DNA of 64,000 bases from Archangium_A sp035910535 (GTDB lineage: Bacteria > Myxococcota > Myxococcia > Myxococcales > Myxococcaceae), in the NCBI GenBank assembly GCA_035910535.1, contig JAMHXF010000030.1, positions 1-64,000 of the forward strand, written 5' to 3'. The position numbers and the translations under genes were made by a program. The stretch's first letter is position 1. Every line of letters starts with the position of its first letter. Shown here piece after piece: positions 56,028 to 64,000 of this stretch. The notes under the pieces were generated by a model, which was not told the origin of the DNA, ran no database searches, and saw only the letters and a list, made by a program, of their open reading frames with translations.

Positions 56028-56729
56028 TCAGGCCGCTACGTCGTTTGCAGCGTTCACCACGAGGCCGTCTTTGAGGCGCAGTCGGCGCGGCATCGACTTC
56101 GCCAGCACCTCGTTGTGCGTCACCACGATCGCCGTGATCCCGAGGTCTTTGTTCACCTCGCGCAGCAACGCGTGAATGCCCTCGCCGGTCTTCGGGTCGA
56201 GGTTGCCGGTGGGCTCGTCAGCCAACAGCAGGTCGGGCTCGAGCATCAACGCACGCGCCAGCGCCACGCGCTGCGACTCACCGCCCGACAGCTCACCGGG
56301 CTTGTGCTCTGCGCGCTCCGCCAGCCCGACGCGCTCCAGCAGCTCGCGGGCACGCTTGAGTGCGCTCTTCTTGTCTTGTCGCAAAAAGAGCGCCGGCATC
56401 GCCACGTTCTCTTCGGCGGTGAACTCCGGCAGCAGAAAGTGCGACTGAAAGACGAAGCCGATGGAGCGGTTGCGGAACTCCGCGACCGCCGCGTCGTTCA
56501 TGTCGAACACCGACTTGCCCTTGAAGCGCAGCTGGCCCGACGCCGGCAGGTCCAACGTGCCGACGACGTGGAGGAACGTGCTCTTGCCCGAACCCGACGC
56601 GCCGATGAGCGAGACCAGCTCGCCCTTTTCGATGCCCACCGTCACGCCACGCAACACGTCGATGCGCTTCCCGTTGAGAAAGTACGACTTGTGCACGTCT
56701 TCGACTTCGAGAAACGAGGCACTCATCAT
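56028..56729 (-). CDS. lolD: Lipoprotein-releasing ABC transporter ATPase LolD
   Basis: The 233-residue ATPase has Walker A GASGSGKST, Q-loop FVFQSHFLLPEFTAEENV, signature LSGGESQRVALARAL, Walker B DLLLADEPTGNLD and H-loop VVTHN. The sequence FQSHFLLPEFTAEENV is characteristic of the LolD/MacB group. It powers release of lipoproteins from the inner membrane toward the outer membrane. The ATG at 56729 overlaps the stop of the upstream permease gene (ATGA), giving a coupled pair. Confidence 0.95.
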   Translation of the reverse strand: MMSASFLEVEDVHKSYFLNGKRIDVLRGVTVGIEKGELVSLIGASGSGKSTFLHVVGTLDLPASGQLRFKGKSVFDMNDAAVAEFRNRSIGFVFQSHFLLPEFTAEENVAMPALFLRQDKKSALKRARELLERVGLAERAEHKPGELSGGESQRVALARALMLEPDLLLADEPTGNLDPKTGEGIHALLREVNKDLGITAIVVTHNEVLAKSMPRRLRLKDGLVVNAANDVAA

Positions 56730-59116
56730 TCCGCCTTCAACCCATCGACGGGCTCGACCTGCGAGGCCTTGAGCGCCGGGTAAATGCTCGCGAGGAACGT
56801 CACCAGAATCGCGATGACCACCGAGAGCGCCGTCTGGAACGGCTCGATGCGCACCGGCAACGCGGGGATGTAATAGACCTGCGGGTCGAGCTTGATGCCC
56901 ACGCGCTCGATGAAGAAGCACCACGCGAGGCCGGAAATCAGCCCCAGCACCGAGCCGGCGACGCCGATCTGCAGACCTTCGGCGAGGAAGATCTTAACGA
57001 TGCCGCCGTCGGGCACGCCGAGCGCCTTGAGCACTGAAATCTCTTTGCGCTTCTCGAGCACCAGCATCACCACGGTGGCCACGATGAGCCCCGCCGCGAC
57101 GATGGTGATGATCGACAAGATGATGCCCATGACCAGCTTCTCGAGCCGCAGCGCCGCGAAGAGGTTCTTGTTCATCTCGCCCCAGTCTTTGGTGCGGTAC
57201 GGGTAGCCCTCGAGCAGGTCGTACACGGCCTTCATGGTGCCGCGCGCGTTGTCGATGTCTTTGACCTTCACCTCGATGCCGCTGGCGCCCTTCACGTTGA
57301 AGAACGTCTGCGCTTCGGTGAGGTGGATGTAGACGAACTTCGAGTCGTACTCGTACATGCCCGAATAGAAGATGCCCGCCACGCGGAACGGGCGGCTCTT
57401 GGGCATGGGGCCCTGAGGCCCGAGCTCGCCACCGATGGGCGAGACCACGTTGACGCGATCTCCGACCACCACGCGCAGTGACGACGCGAGCTCACGGCCA
57501 ATGAGAATGCCCGGCAGCTGCACTTCGACTTCTTTGTCGGGCGCTGGCAGCTCGAGCAGCGGGTCGCGCTCGATGTCGGTGGGCCCCGCGGGTTTGCTGT
57601 CGAACGCGGGCTCGTTCAGCTCGGCGAGGCGCTTGCGTTTGATCTGCGTGGGGTCCGTGAGCCACTCCAACTTTCCGCCCGGCAGCAGGTATTCTGGAAT
57701 GTCGGTGACGGAGCCGACCGACGCCGGGTCGATGCCCTTGATCATCGAGCCGGAGATGTTGCCGTCAGACGAGATCATCACCTCGTTCAAGATGAAGGGC
57801 GTGGCGCCGGCGATGCCGCGAACGCCCAGCACCTTCTTCATGATGTCCTCGTACTCCGGCATCTGCGGGTCGTAGCGCATGACCACGCCGTGCGAATTCG
57901 TGCCGAGGATCTTCTTCTGCAGGTCGGCCTCGAAGCCGCTCATCACCGACAACACGATGACGAGCGCCATCACGCCGACGCCCACGCCGCCGACTGAAAT
58001 CGCCGTCATCAGCGCGGTGGGTGACTGCTCTTTCAACTTCACGTCGTTGAGCGCGGCCGCCGCGACGAGCGGGTCTTTCTGACCGAGCCGCTTGATGCGC
58101 GTACGTTCGACCACGCGCTCGGCGGCGTTGATGATGGCCCAGAGAATCAACGGCGGAATGATGCCGAGAATCAGCACGCCGAAGACGCCGAGCAGCAGGC
58201 GCACGCGGAACACCGACACGTGCCGCGTGGCGATGAACAACTCGTACGACAGGCGCAGGTCAACCTTGCCCGACGACGTCGACACGAAGCCGAGGCTGAT
58301 GCCGATGAAGAGCGCCAGGAACAGCGCGATGGTGATGATCCAATAGCCGAGCGCGGGCTGGTTCTCGCCGAGCAGCGACGACAGGTAGACGACCTCACGC
58401 AGCCGGTAGCCGAGCTTGAGCATCAGCTCCGGCACGAAGTGCATCGCCGTGAGCACCACGGGCACGGGCAACCCGAAGTACAGCACCGCCAACGTGGCTT
58501 CAGGCGTCGACAGCCGCTTCGAGTTCGCCGCGCCGAGGAAGCCGCCCGCGAACGCCAGCGTCATCGACACCGCGAACGCGACGAGGAACGACGAGACCGG
58601 CGACAAGCCGCCCTGCACCACGCCGCCTTGCACCGAGCCCTTGCCGACCACCAGCAGGTACGCGCCGATGAACGCCACCTCAGCGAGGAAGATGCCGAAG
58701 CCGAACGCCGCGAGCGTGCCCCAGTGAAAGTCGACGAACGTCGCCAGCCGCGGGTGCAACGGCTTGCCCGCTGCCGCGCTGAGCGCTGCGGTCGAGACCG
58801 GCGCGCGCTCGAACGTGAACGCCAGCAGGCCCCACCCGGCCACCCACGCCAACGAGCCGACGATGAGGTGCGTCTGCCCGAGCGCCAACGCGCTGGGCGT
58901 GCCGATGGCCTTCACCGTGGCGACCGCCTCGGCGTGACCCAGCACTGATCCCGCGCCGGTCAGCAAGTCGACGAAGAAGCCCCAGCCCATGAGGCCCAGG
59001 CTCCACTCGCCGAGCACGAACGGCAGCAGCTCCGCGCGCACGAGCCCCACCAGCAGCTCGATGAAACCGAGCAGCAGCAACACCGACGCGACGGCGAGCT
59101 TCTGGGTGCGGGTCAC
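56726..59116 (-). CDS. lolE: Enlarged LolC/LolE-type FtsX permease
   Basis: The 796-residue protein contains the LolC/E permease core in its C-terminal ~430 residues: LMTAISVGGVGVGVMALVI (first core helix near 370), SVMSGFEADLQKKILGTNSHG, the periplasmic domain, and three last helices (IIVTIVAA..., GLISGLAWCFF, ALSVVIAILVTFLASIYP). About 365 residues precede the core, roughly twice the normal size. They hold about seven membrane helices not found in ordinary LolC/E. It overlaps lolD (4 nt) and lysS (4 nt). The extra domain may be a second membrane protein fused in. The letter C or E cannot be decided. Confidence 0.85.
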   Translation of the reverse strand: MTRTQKLAVASVLLLLGFIELLVGLVRAELLPFVLGEWSLGLMGWGFFVDLLTGAGSVLGHAEAVATVKAIGTPSALALGQTHLIVGSLAWVAGWGLLAFTFERAPVSTAALSAAAGKPLHPRLATFVDFHWGTLAAFGFGIFLAEVAFIGAYLLVVGKGSVQGGVVQGGLSPVSSFLVAFAVSMTLAFAGGFLGAANSKRLSTPEATLAVLYFGLPVPVVLTAMHFVPELMLKLGYRLREVVYLSSLLGENQPALGYWIITIALFLALFIGISLGFVSTSSGKVDLRLSYELFIATRHVSVFRVRLLLGVFGVLILGIIPPLILWAIINAAERVVERTRIKRLGQKDPLVAAAALNDVKLKEQSPTALMTAISVGGVGVGVMALVIVLSVMSGFEADLQKKILGTNSHGVVMRYDPQMPEYEDIMKKVLGVRGIAGATPFILNEVMISSDGNISGSMIKGIDPASVGSVTDIPEYLLPGGKLEWLTDPTQIKRKRLAELNEPAFDSKPAGPTDIERDPLLELPAPDKEVEVQLPGILIGRELASSLRVVVGDRVNVVSPIGGELGPQGPMPKSRPFRVAGIFYSGMYEYDSKFVYIHLTEAQTFFNVKGASGIEVKVKDIDNARGTMKAVYDLLEGYPYRTKDWGEMNKNLFAALRLEKLVMGIILSIITIVAAGLIVATVVMLVLEKRKEISVLKALGVPDGGIVKIFLAEGLQIGVAGSVLGLISGLAWCFFIERVGIKLDPQVYYIPALPVRIEPFQTALSVVIAILVTFLASIYPALKASQVEPVDGLKAE

Positions 59117-60837
59117 TTCGTGGGCTTGAGCAGAGGGAAGAGGATGACGTCGCGAATCGACGGGGCGTCGGTCAACAGCATCGCCAGGCGATCAATTCCA
59201 ATGCCCTGACCGGCGGTGGGCGGCAGCCCGTGCTCGAGCGCACGGATGTAGTCGTGGTCGTAGTCCATCGTCTCCTGCTGGCCGCGCGTCTTGGCGTCGA
59301 GCTGCGACTGGAAGCGCTGGGCCTGGTCCACGGGGTCGTTCAACTCAGAGAACGCGTTGGCGATTTCGCGACCGACACAGAACAGCTCGAAGCGATCCGT
59401 CACTGCGGGGTTCGCGTCGTTGCGGCGCGCGAGCGGGCTCGTCTCGACGGGGAACTGCGTGATGAACGTGGGCTGCACCAGCTCACCTTCGACGTACTGC
59501 TCGAAGAGCGTGCCGATGAGCTCGCCGGTGTTCATCGTGGCGATGCTGGCCTTGTCTTTCTCTTCTGCGCGACGTGCCGCGACGGCGCGGAGCTTCTCGA
59601 CGTCGGAGAAGTCGGCAGCCGAGAACTCCTTCACGCGCGCGGAGATCGACTCCGTCATCGGAATGCGCGGCCAGCCCTTCTTGAAGTCGATGGTGTGCTC
59701 GCCGTACTTGACGATCGACGAGCCCGTCACCGCGACGGCGGCCTCGGAGATCATGTCTTCGGTGAGGTCCATCAGGTCTTCGTACGTGGCGTACGCCTGG
59801 TAGAACTCGAGCATCGTGAACTCCGGGTTGTGGCGCGTGCTGACGCCCTCGTTCCGGAAGTTGCGGTTGATTTCGTAGACGCGATCGAAGCCACCGACCA
59901 CGAGCCGCTTCAAGTGCAGCTCCGGCGCGATGCGCATGAAGAGGTCGATGTCGTACGTGTTGTGGTGGGTGACGAACGGTCGCGCCGCCGCCCCCGACAC
60001 CAGCGAGTGCATCATCGGCGTTTCAACTTCGAGGAAGTCGCGGCGGTTCAAGAACTCACGAATGAACTGCACCAGCTTCGTGCGCTTCTTGAAGGTCTCC
60101 CTGACGCTCGGGTTCGAGAGCAGATCGACGTAGCGGCGGCGGTAGCGCTCTTCAGTGTCAGCGAGCGCCTGTGATTCAGCCCAGGCCTTGTTCACCGCGC
60201 CGGGCAGCGCCTTGAGCTCGTCACCTGCGAGCGACTTCGACTGCTCGGCGACCGCGTCGTTGCGCGCCACCTCGCGCTGGTCGTGCGCCGCCGCGTTCAC
60301 CGCCGCCATCACCGCTTCAGCCGCGGCCTTCACGCGCGCCAGCTGCTCGGGCGTCAGCTTCACCTTCGCGTCGTCGCCGCTGTACTTGCCGGGCAGACCA
60401 CGCAGCGCCTTGCCCAGAAACTTCAAACTCGTGGCGGCCAGCGTCAGCTCGCCGGTCTTCGACTTGAACAAGGTGCCCGTCACGCCGACGAAGTCAGCGA
60501 GGTCGGTGAGCTTCCACACCTTGAACGCGTCGTCGCCGAGCACGTCTTTCTTCACGTGAACCTGCAAGCTGCCGCTGCGGTCTTGCAGCACGACGAACGC
60601 GGCCTTGCCGAAGTCGCGCACCGACACCACGCGACCTGCGAGCGTGAAGGGGCCTGGCTTGTCGGCTTCGAGCTTCTCGGGGGCGACGTCGTTGAATTGT
60701 TTGAGCAGCTCGCCCGCAAGCGAGTCAGGCGTGAAGCCGTTTCCGTACGGGTTCACACCGAGTTCCTGCAGTTGCTTCGCCTTGTTCTTCCGCTCGTCGA
60801 GGAGCTTCTGCTCCGCCGCGCTCACGTCGTCAGCCAT
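59113..60837 (-). CDS. lysS: Lysyl-tRNA synthetase (class II)
   Basis: The 574-residue enzyme charges tRNA-Lys. It has an OB-fold anticodon domain (FTLAGRVVSVRDFGKAAFVVLQDRSG) and the class II catalytic core: RYVDLL, motif 2 MRIAPELHLKRLVVGG, YEINRNFRNEGVSTRHNPEFTMLEFYQAY (parts) and motif 3 GIDRLAMLLTDAPSIRDVILFP. It is about 70 residues longer than E. coli LysS. The surplus is an Ala/Glu-rich insertion (about 152-222) between the OB fold and the core, where normal enzymes join LRPLPEKWHGL directly to ERYRQRYVDL. The start overlaps nothing upstream, and the stop overlaps the FtsX gene start. Confidence 0.96.
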   Translation of the reverse strand: MADDVSAAEQKLLDERKNKAKQLQELGVNPYGNGFTPDSLAGELLKQFNDVAPEKLEADKPGPFTLAGRVVSVRDFGKAAFVVLQDRSGSLQVHVKKDVLGDDAFKVWKLTDLADFVGVTGTLFKSKTGELTLAATSLKFLGKALRGLPGKYSGDDAKVKLTPEQLARVKAAAEAVMAAVNAAAHDQREVARNDAVAEQSKSLAGDELKALPGAVNKAWAESQALADTEERYRRRYVDLLSNPSVRETFKKRTKLVQFIREFLNRRDFLEVETPMMHSLVSGAAARPFVTHHNTYDIDLFMRIAPELHLKRLVVGGFDRVYEINRNFRNEGVSTRHNPEFTMLEFYQAYATYEDLMDLTEDMISEAAVAVTGSSIVKYGEHTIDFKKGWPRIPMTESISARVKEFSAADFSDVEKLRAVAARRAEEKDKASIATMNTGELIGTLFEQYVEGELVQPTFITQFPVETSPLARRNDANPAVTDRFELFCVGREIANAFSELNDPVDQAQRFQSQLDAKTRGQQETMDYDHDYIRALEHGLPPTAGQGIGIDRLAMLLTDAPSIRDVILFPLLKPTK

Positions 60838-60875
60838 GGCGCGCGTTCACCACGCGCCCGGCCAGTCGGCAAGCT

Positions 60876-61241
60876 CTACGGTGAGGCGAGCAGCATGAAG
60901 AGCGCCACCAACGCGGCGATCAACATGGGCACCACGACCTCAGCAGGGAACGCCGAGAACTGCGGGAACTCGCGCGCGCGGAGCTGAAAACGACGACGGC
61001 GCGTGCGGCGCAGAATCAACGAAGACAGCGCGTCGGGCGCCTTGTGCTTCGGCTCGTCACGCAGCAGTGAAATGGCGCGCTCGTACTTCTTGAAGCGCTC
61101 CTTGAGCTCCGGGTTTTCAGCCAGCGCAGCGTCGAGCGCGCTCGAATCTTTCTCGGCGAGCGCACCGTCGACCGCGCCCAGAAACAGGCGCTCGACTTCA
61201 TTCTTTGAAAGTTCGCGTCGCACGGCGTCAGTCTCTCCCAT
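60876..61241 (-). CDS. Putative membrane anti-sigma factor
   Basis: The 121-residue protein has a helical cytoplasmic region (MGETDAVRRELSKNEVERLFLG, then LDAALAENPELKERFKKYE) and one C-terminal membrane helix (VVVPMLIAALVALFMLLA). It lies directly behind an ECF sigma factor and overlaps it by 14 nt, the usual arrangement for a sigma-anti-sigma pair. It lacks a HxxxCxxC zinc anti-sigma motif, so the assignment rests on context and topology. ATG 61259 is an in-frame alternative. Confidence 0.65.
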   Translation of the reverse strand: MGETDAVRRELSKNEVERLFLGAVDGALAEKDSSALDAALAENPELKERFKKYERAISLLRDEPKHKAPDALSSLILRRTRRRRFQLRAREFPQFSAFPAEVVVPMLIAALVALFMLLASP

Positions 61242-61833
61242 CGGCGAAGCTCTCTTCAAGCTTCGTCAGAATGCCGGCCAGCTTCTCGCGAGCGCGATGC
61301 AGGCGGCTCTTCACCGTGCCCTCGGGCAACTCGGTGATATCCATGATCTCTTCGTAGCTGAGGCCTTCGACGTCACGCAGCACCACCAACGCGCGCTGAT
61401 CTTCGTCGAGCTCGGTAATGGCCTGGTGCACCAGCTTGCGGTCGGTTTTCCTGCTGACGGCCGCGTCAGGCGCCTCGGTGCCGCCCATGGCCTCGGTAAT
61501 CGAGAGCTCGTTGCTCTCGCCGTATTCGTCGCTGCGCCCGCGCCCGCGGCGCTTCAAGTACTTCAAGCGATTGAGGCAGTGATTGCGCGCGATTCGGTAG
61601 ATCCACGTGGTCAGCTTCGCGTCGGCGCGGAACTTGTCCATGTGGCGGTGCACGCTGATGAAGATCTCCTGCGTGAGGTCGAACGCCTCTTCGCGATCGG
61701 CCAGCATGCGCACGCAGAAGTCGTAGACGCGATCTTGATTCGTGCGCACCAGCTGCTCGAAGGCCGCCGCGTCGCCGCGACGCAACCGCGCGATGAGCAA
61801 ATGCTCGGGCACGGACGATTCCGCGTCTTTCAT
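61228..61833 (-). CDS. ECF sigma-70-family RNA polymerase sigma factor
   Basis: The 201-residue protein has sigma region 2 (AAAFEQLVRTNQDRVYDFCVRML, then EAFDLTQEIFISVHRHMDKF, LTTWIYRIARNHCLNRLK) and region 4 (LDEDQRALVVLRDVEGLSYEEI, GTVKSRLHRAREKL). It directs polymerase to envelope or stress promoters when its anti-sigma factor releases it. ATG 61833 is preferred because AGGA lies about 6 nt upstream, whereas the 40-residue upstream extension looks non-coding. Confidence 0.93.
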   Translation of the reverse strand: MKDAESSVPEHLLIARLRRGDAAAFEQLVRTNQDRVYDFCVRMLADREEAFDLTQEIFISVHRHMDKFRADAKLTTWIYRIARNHCLNRLKYLKRRGRGRSDEYGESNELSITEAMGGTEAPDAAVSRKTDRKLVHQAITELDEDQRALVVLRDVEGLSYEEIMDITELPEGTVKSRLHRAREKLAGILTKLEESFADGRD

Positions 61834-61984
61834 CAGGTGTCCTGGGAGCTCCAACACATCGCTCGCCACGTCGTCCTCCGGTCGGTCGTCATTCAACGAA
61901 ATGCTCCGACAGGACGATTGGACAACGTCCGTGAGACAGGGTTCCCGGCCCAACAAACCCCGTCGTCACGGACAGTTGTGCAAC

Positions 61985-62665
61985 CTACTTCACGATGTAA
62001 GCGCCGGTCTTCGGGCTCACACGAAATTGTGCAGGTCGCTTCGTTCGCTCGAACGACGTGTAGGCAGGGGTGAGCTCTTTCCAGAACTCGAGGTGCGGCG
62101 AGTCTCCCAGCGCGGCCACGTCGTCGAGCTTCGCGGGGAAGATGTCGAAGCGAATCGGGCGGTGTTTCGCGTCGAAGGTGACGAGGTACACCTCTTCAAT
62201 CGGCTCATCTTCGATGGCGATGCAGCCGATGCTGGCACAGTTGCCGTGGAGGTAGATGAGGCCGCCCGGGCGCTTCGCGTCGCTGCGCACTCGGTCGCTG
62301 GCGTTGGGGTACGAGACCTTGATCGACAGGTGGTAGTCGGAAAACGGGTTGAACGACGGCACCTCGTAGAGCCCTTCAGGCACCTGCAGGTCGCCTTCTT
62401 TTCTCTTCGGCCCGAGCTCGCCCGACGCCGCGCAGAACGCGTACGTCTTGAGCAGCTTCATCGGCTCACCGCGCTTGCCGGCCCACAGCTCGAGCTGTCG
62501 CTCTTTCTTGAACGCGCGCAGGTACACCTCGTCGACCGGGTACGTGAGGCCGGCCTTTTCGACGAGCGCCTTCACTTCGGCAGCGCGGCGGGCGCGGACC
62601 TCTTTGACCTTGTCAGCCAGCGCCTCGGTCGAGAGCAACAGCAGAACGAGCGACACGAGGCGCAT
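61985..62665 (-). CDS. L,D-transpeptidase (YafK/ErfK type)
   Basis: The 226-residue protein has a signal peptide (MRLVSLVLLLLSTEALA) and a YkuD domain with its catalytic motif LHGNCASIGCIAI (HGxx...SxGC, Cys nucleophile). KERQLELWAGKRGEPMKLL and GDLQVPEGLYEV resemble the YafK subgroup. It may cross-link peptidoglycan or detach lipoproteins from it. It stands alone, separated by 150 nt from the ECF gene. Confidence 0.88.
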   Translation of the reverse strand: MRLVSLVLLLLSTEALADKVKEVRARRAAEVKALVEKAGLTYPVDEVYLRAFKKERQLELWAGKRGEPMKLLKTYAFCAASGELGPKRKEGDLQVPEGLYEVPSFNPFSDYHLSIKVSYPNASDRVRSDAKRPGGLIYLHGNCASIGCIAIEDEPIEEVYLVTFDAKHRPIRFDIFPAKLDDVAALGDSPHLEFWKELTPAYTSFERTKRPAQFRVSPKTGAYIVK

Positions 62666-62672
62666 GGTGGAG

Positions 62673-64000
62673 TCACGTCTTCTTGAGCAGCGCGTTGCGA
62701 CGGTGATGCAGCTCGAGGTTGAGCGGGTCGATGTTGAGGATGTGATCGATGACGCGCAGCGCGTCGGTGAAGTTCCCGTCGCGCTCGTGGCCATTGGCCG
62801 TCAGCAGGTGCAGTTGCACGCGCGCTTCCGTGCCCGGGTTCGACGAGAGGAACCGTTTGCGAATGTCTTCGAGCTCGGTGGCGCGCAGGCCCGCAGCCAG
62901 ACACATGGCCACGCCGCGCCAGTTGAAGCGCATGCCGTCGAACTCGGCGCGCTTCTGCACGGTGCCGAGCACGTCGACGGCCTGACGAATGCGCTCGATG
63001 GCCGCGTCGACCTGTTTGATCTGACCAGGCGACAACGGGCGCGACTGCAGATCACGCAGCTGCGCATTCAGCTCGCGACCACGCGCGCGCACGTGCGGCA
63101 CGTCGGTCTCCTGCGCGAGGCTCAACACCACGTAATGATCTCCTTGAATGCGCTTGCGGAGATCGACCAACGCGCGCTCGGCCACGGCGTCGTCAGCGAC
63201 TGACTGCACCGGCGTCGGCGCCACCGGCGCCACCGGCAACCCACGCGTGAGCCTGTCGAGCGCTTCACGTTGCTCCGGCTTCACCGAGAGAAACTGCACG
63301 CCGAAGCCCTGCGGCATGTTCCACGCGAGGGCTTGCTCTGCACTGACGTGACGAACGACGTCGGCCTGCACCGCGCCGGCCGACGGCAACGTCAGCGTGA
63401 TGCGCGAGAAGACGCGCGGCAGCTCGTCACTCACGAGGAAGCAGCCGGCGCGCGAGACGTCCTGACACGAGAGCGTCGCGGTCTTGCCGTTCTCGAACTT
63501 CACCTCGACCTCGAAGCGGGCTACGAAGCGCGGCGGTGCGGCAGTGACCTGAACCGGCGTCTTTGGCGTGCCTTCACGCGACGCCGACGACGCGGGCGTC
63601 AGGCGCGCTTCGAGCCCCTCAGGCGGCGCGGGCGTGGCGCGTTGCGCGGCCGACTCCCAGGAGCCGGAAGGCGGAGGGCTGATGTTCGCCGCCGGCGCCT
63701 TCAGCGCCTCTTCGAGCGCCGTCGCAAAGTCGCCGCAGGTCGCGAAGCGCGCTTCGGGCTTCTTGGCGATGGCCTTCATGATCGCCGACGAGATCGCCGG
63801 CGAGACGTTGGGGTTGATGAGGTGCGGCGCTTTGGGTTCTTGCGTCAGGTGCGCCACCAACATCGCGGTGATGGGCATGCCAGCGAACGGCGTTTTTCCG
63901 GTCGCGAGCTCGTACGCGATGATGCCCAGCGAATAGAGGTCGGTGCGGCCGTCGATGTTGTCACCGCCTGCCTGCTCGGGCGCCATGTAGTCGGGCGTGC
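62673..64000 (-). CDS. Ser/Thr kinase-PilZ-DnaJ-like protein, C-terminal part
   Basis: This gene runs off the right edge, so only the C-terminal ~440 residues are present. They start at the kinase activation loop/APE region (TPDYMAPEQAGGDNIDGRTDLYSLGIIAYELATGKTPF, here DYMAPEQAGGDNIDGRTDLY) and C-lobe. A PilZ domain follows (about 150-245 of the visible part; LSCQDVSRAGCFLVSDELPR, FGVQFLSVKPEQREAL), the usual c-di-GMP or motility-related module, and then a helical DnaJ/TPR-like tail (QGDHYVVLSLAQETDVPHVRAR, RRNALLKKT). This composition occurs in myxobacteria. The catalytic loop lies outside the window. Confidence 0.9.
   Translation of the reverse strand, partial: TPDYMAPEQAGGDNIDGRTDLYSLGIIAYELATGKTPFAGMPITAMLVAHLTQEPKAPHLINPNVSPAISSAIMKAIAKKPEARFATCGDFATALEEALKAPAANISPPPSGSWESAAQRATPAPPEGLEARLTPASSASREGTPKTPVQVTAAPPRFVARFEVEVKFENGKTATLSCQDVSRAGCFLVSDELPRVFSRITLTLPSAGAVQADVVRHVSAEQALAWNMPQGFGVQFLSVKPEQREALDRLTRGLPVAPVAPTPVQSVADDAVAERALVDLRKRIQGDHYVVLSLAQETDVPHVRARGRELNAQLRDLQSRPLSPGQIKQVDAAIERIRQAVDVLGTVQKRAEFDGMRFNWRGVAMCLAAGLRATELEDIRKRFLSSNPGTEARVQLHLLTANGHERDGNFTDALRVIDHILNIDPLNLELHHRRNALLKKT

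Overview
The window is high-GC DNA with long, mostly contiguous genes. It is most likely chromosomal sequence of a myxobacterium (Myxococcota). The reasons are the Hanks-type kinases fused to AAA/TPR or PilZ domains, a very long multidomain S41 protease, many myxobacterial-style lipoproteins and TPR proteins, and the codon use. This is an inference from gene content, because no rRNA or other marker gene is present. I saw no tRNA, rRNA or insertion sequence.

1-9.7 kb holds a complete type I-G (formerly I-U) CRISPR-Cas locus. The leader-proximal end of an array (eight identical 36-nt repeats, cut by the left edge), cas2 and a cas4-cas1 fusion lie on the minus strand. Diverging from them on the plus strand are an uncharacterised helical protein gene, a run of ~21-nt degenerate repeats, then cas3 (helicase followed by HD), csb3/cas8, csb1/cas7 and csb2 (cas5-cas6 fusion).

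9.8-29 kb is chromosomal housekeeping and envelope DNA. It carries katG, a glutamate-cysteine ligase, an EI24/CysZ-like membrane protein, an S41 protease with extra C-terminal domains, an outer-membrane protein, a GDPD phosphodiesterase, a TatA-like protein, a zinc-ribbon membrane protein, PhaR, a ParA-like ATPase with a small coupled coiled-coil protein, two tandem ArsA/Get3 ATPases, a TPR lipoprotein and a Ste24-type M48 protease.

29-47 kb mixes standard genes (ruvX, a GT39-like membrane protein, a large kinase-AAA-TPR regulator, an oligopeptide-type binding lipoprotein, and the prkA/yeaG-yeaH-spoVR operon) with signal-less, low-complexity 'secreted-looking' proteins. Two of these are each linked to a TPR gene, and both TPR-linked transcripts carry sigma-54-like -24/-12 elements. 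This is the best candidate for something undescribed: a chaperone-assisted export set resembling type III secretion substrates, with no secretion apparatus in the window. A papain/calpain-like protein at 38.8-40.0 kb may belong to it.

47-64 kb is envelope and metabolism: an M23 peptidase, glycogen phosphorylase, a lipoprotein with a CBM9-like domain, an FHA protein, then a long minus-strand series of bamA, lolD, an enlarged lolC/E, lysS with an insertion, an anti-sigma-like protein, an ECF sigma factor, an L,D-transpeptidase and the C-terminal part of a kinase-PilZ protein running off the right edge.
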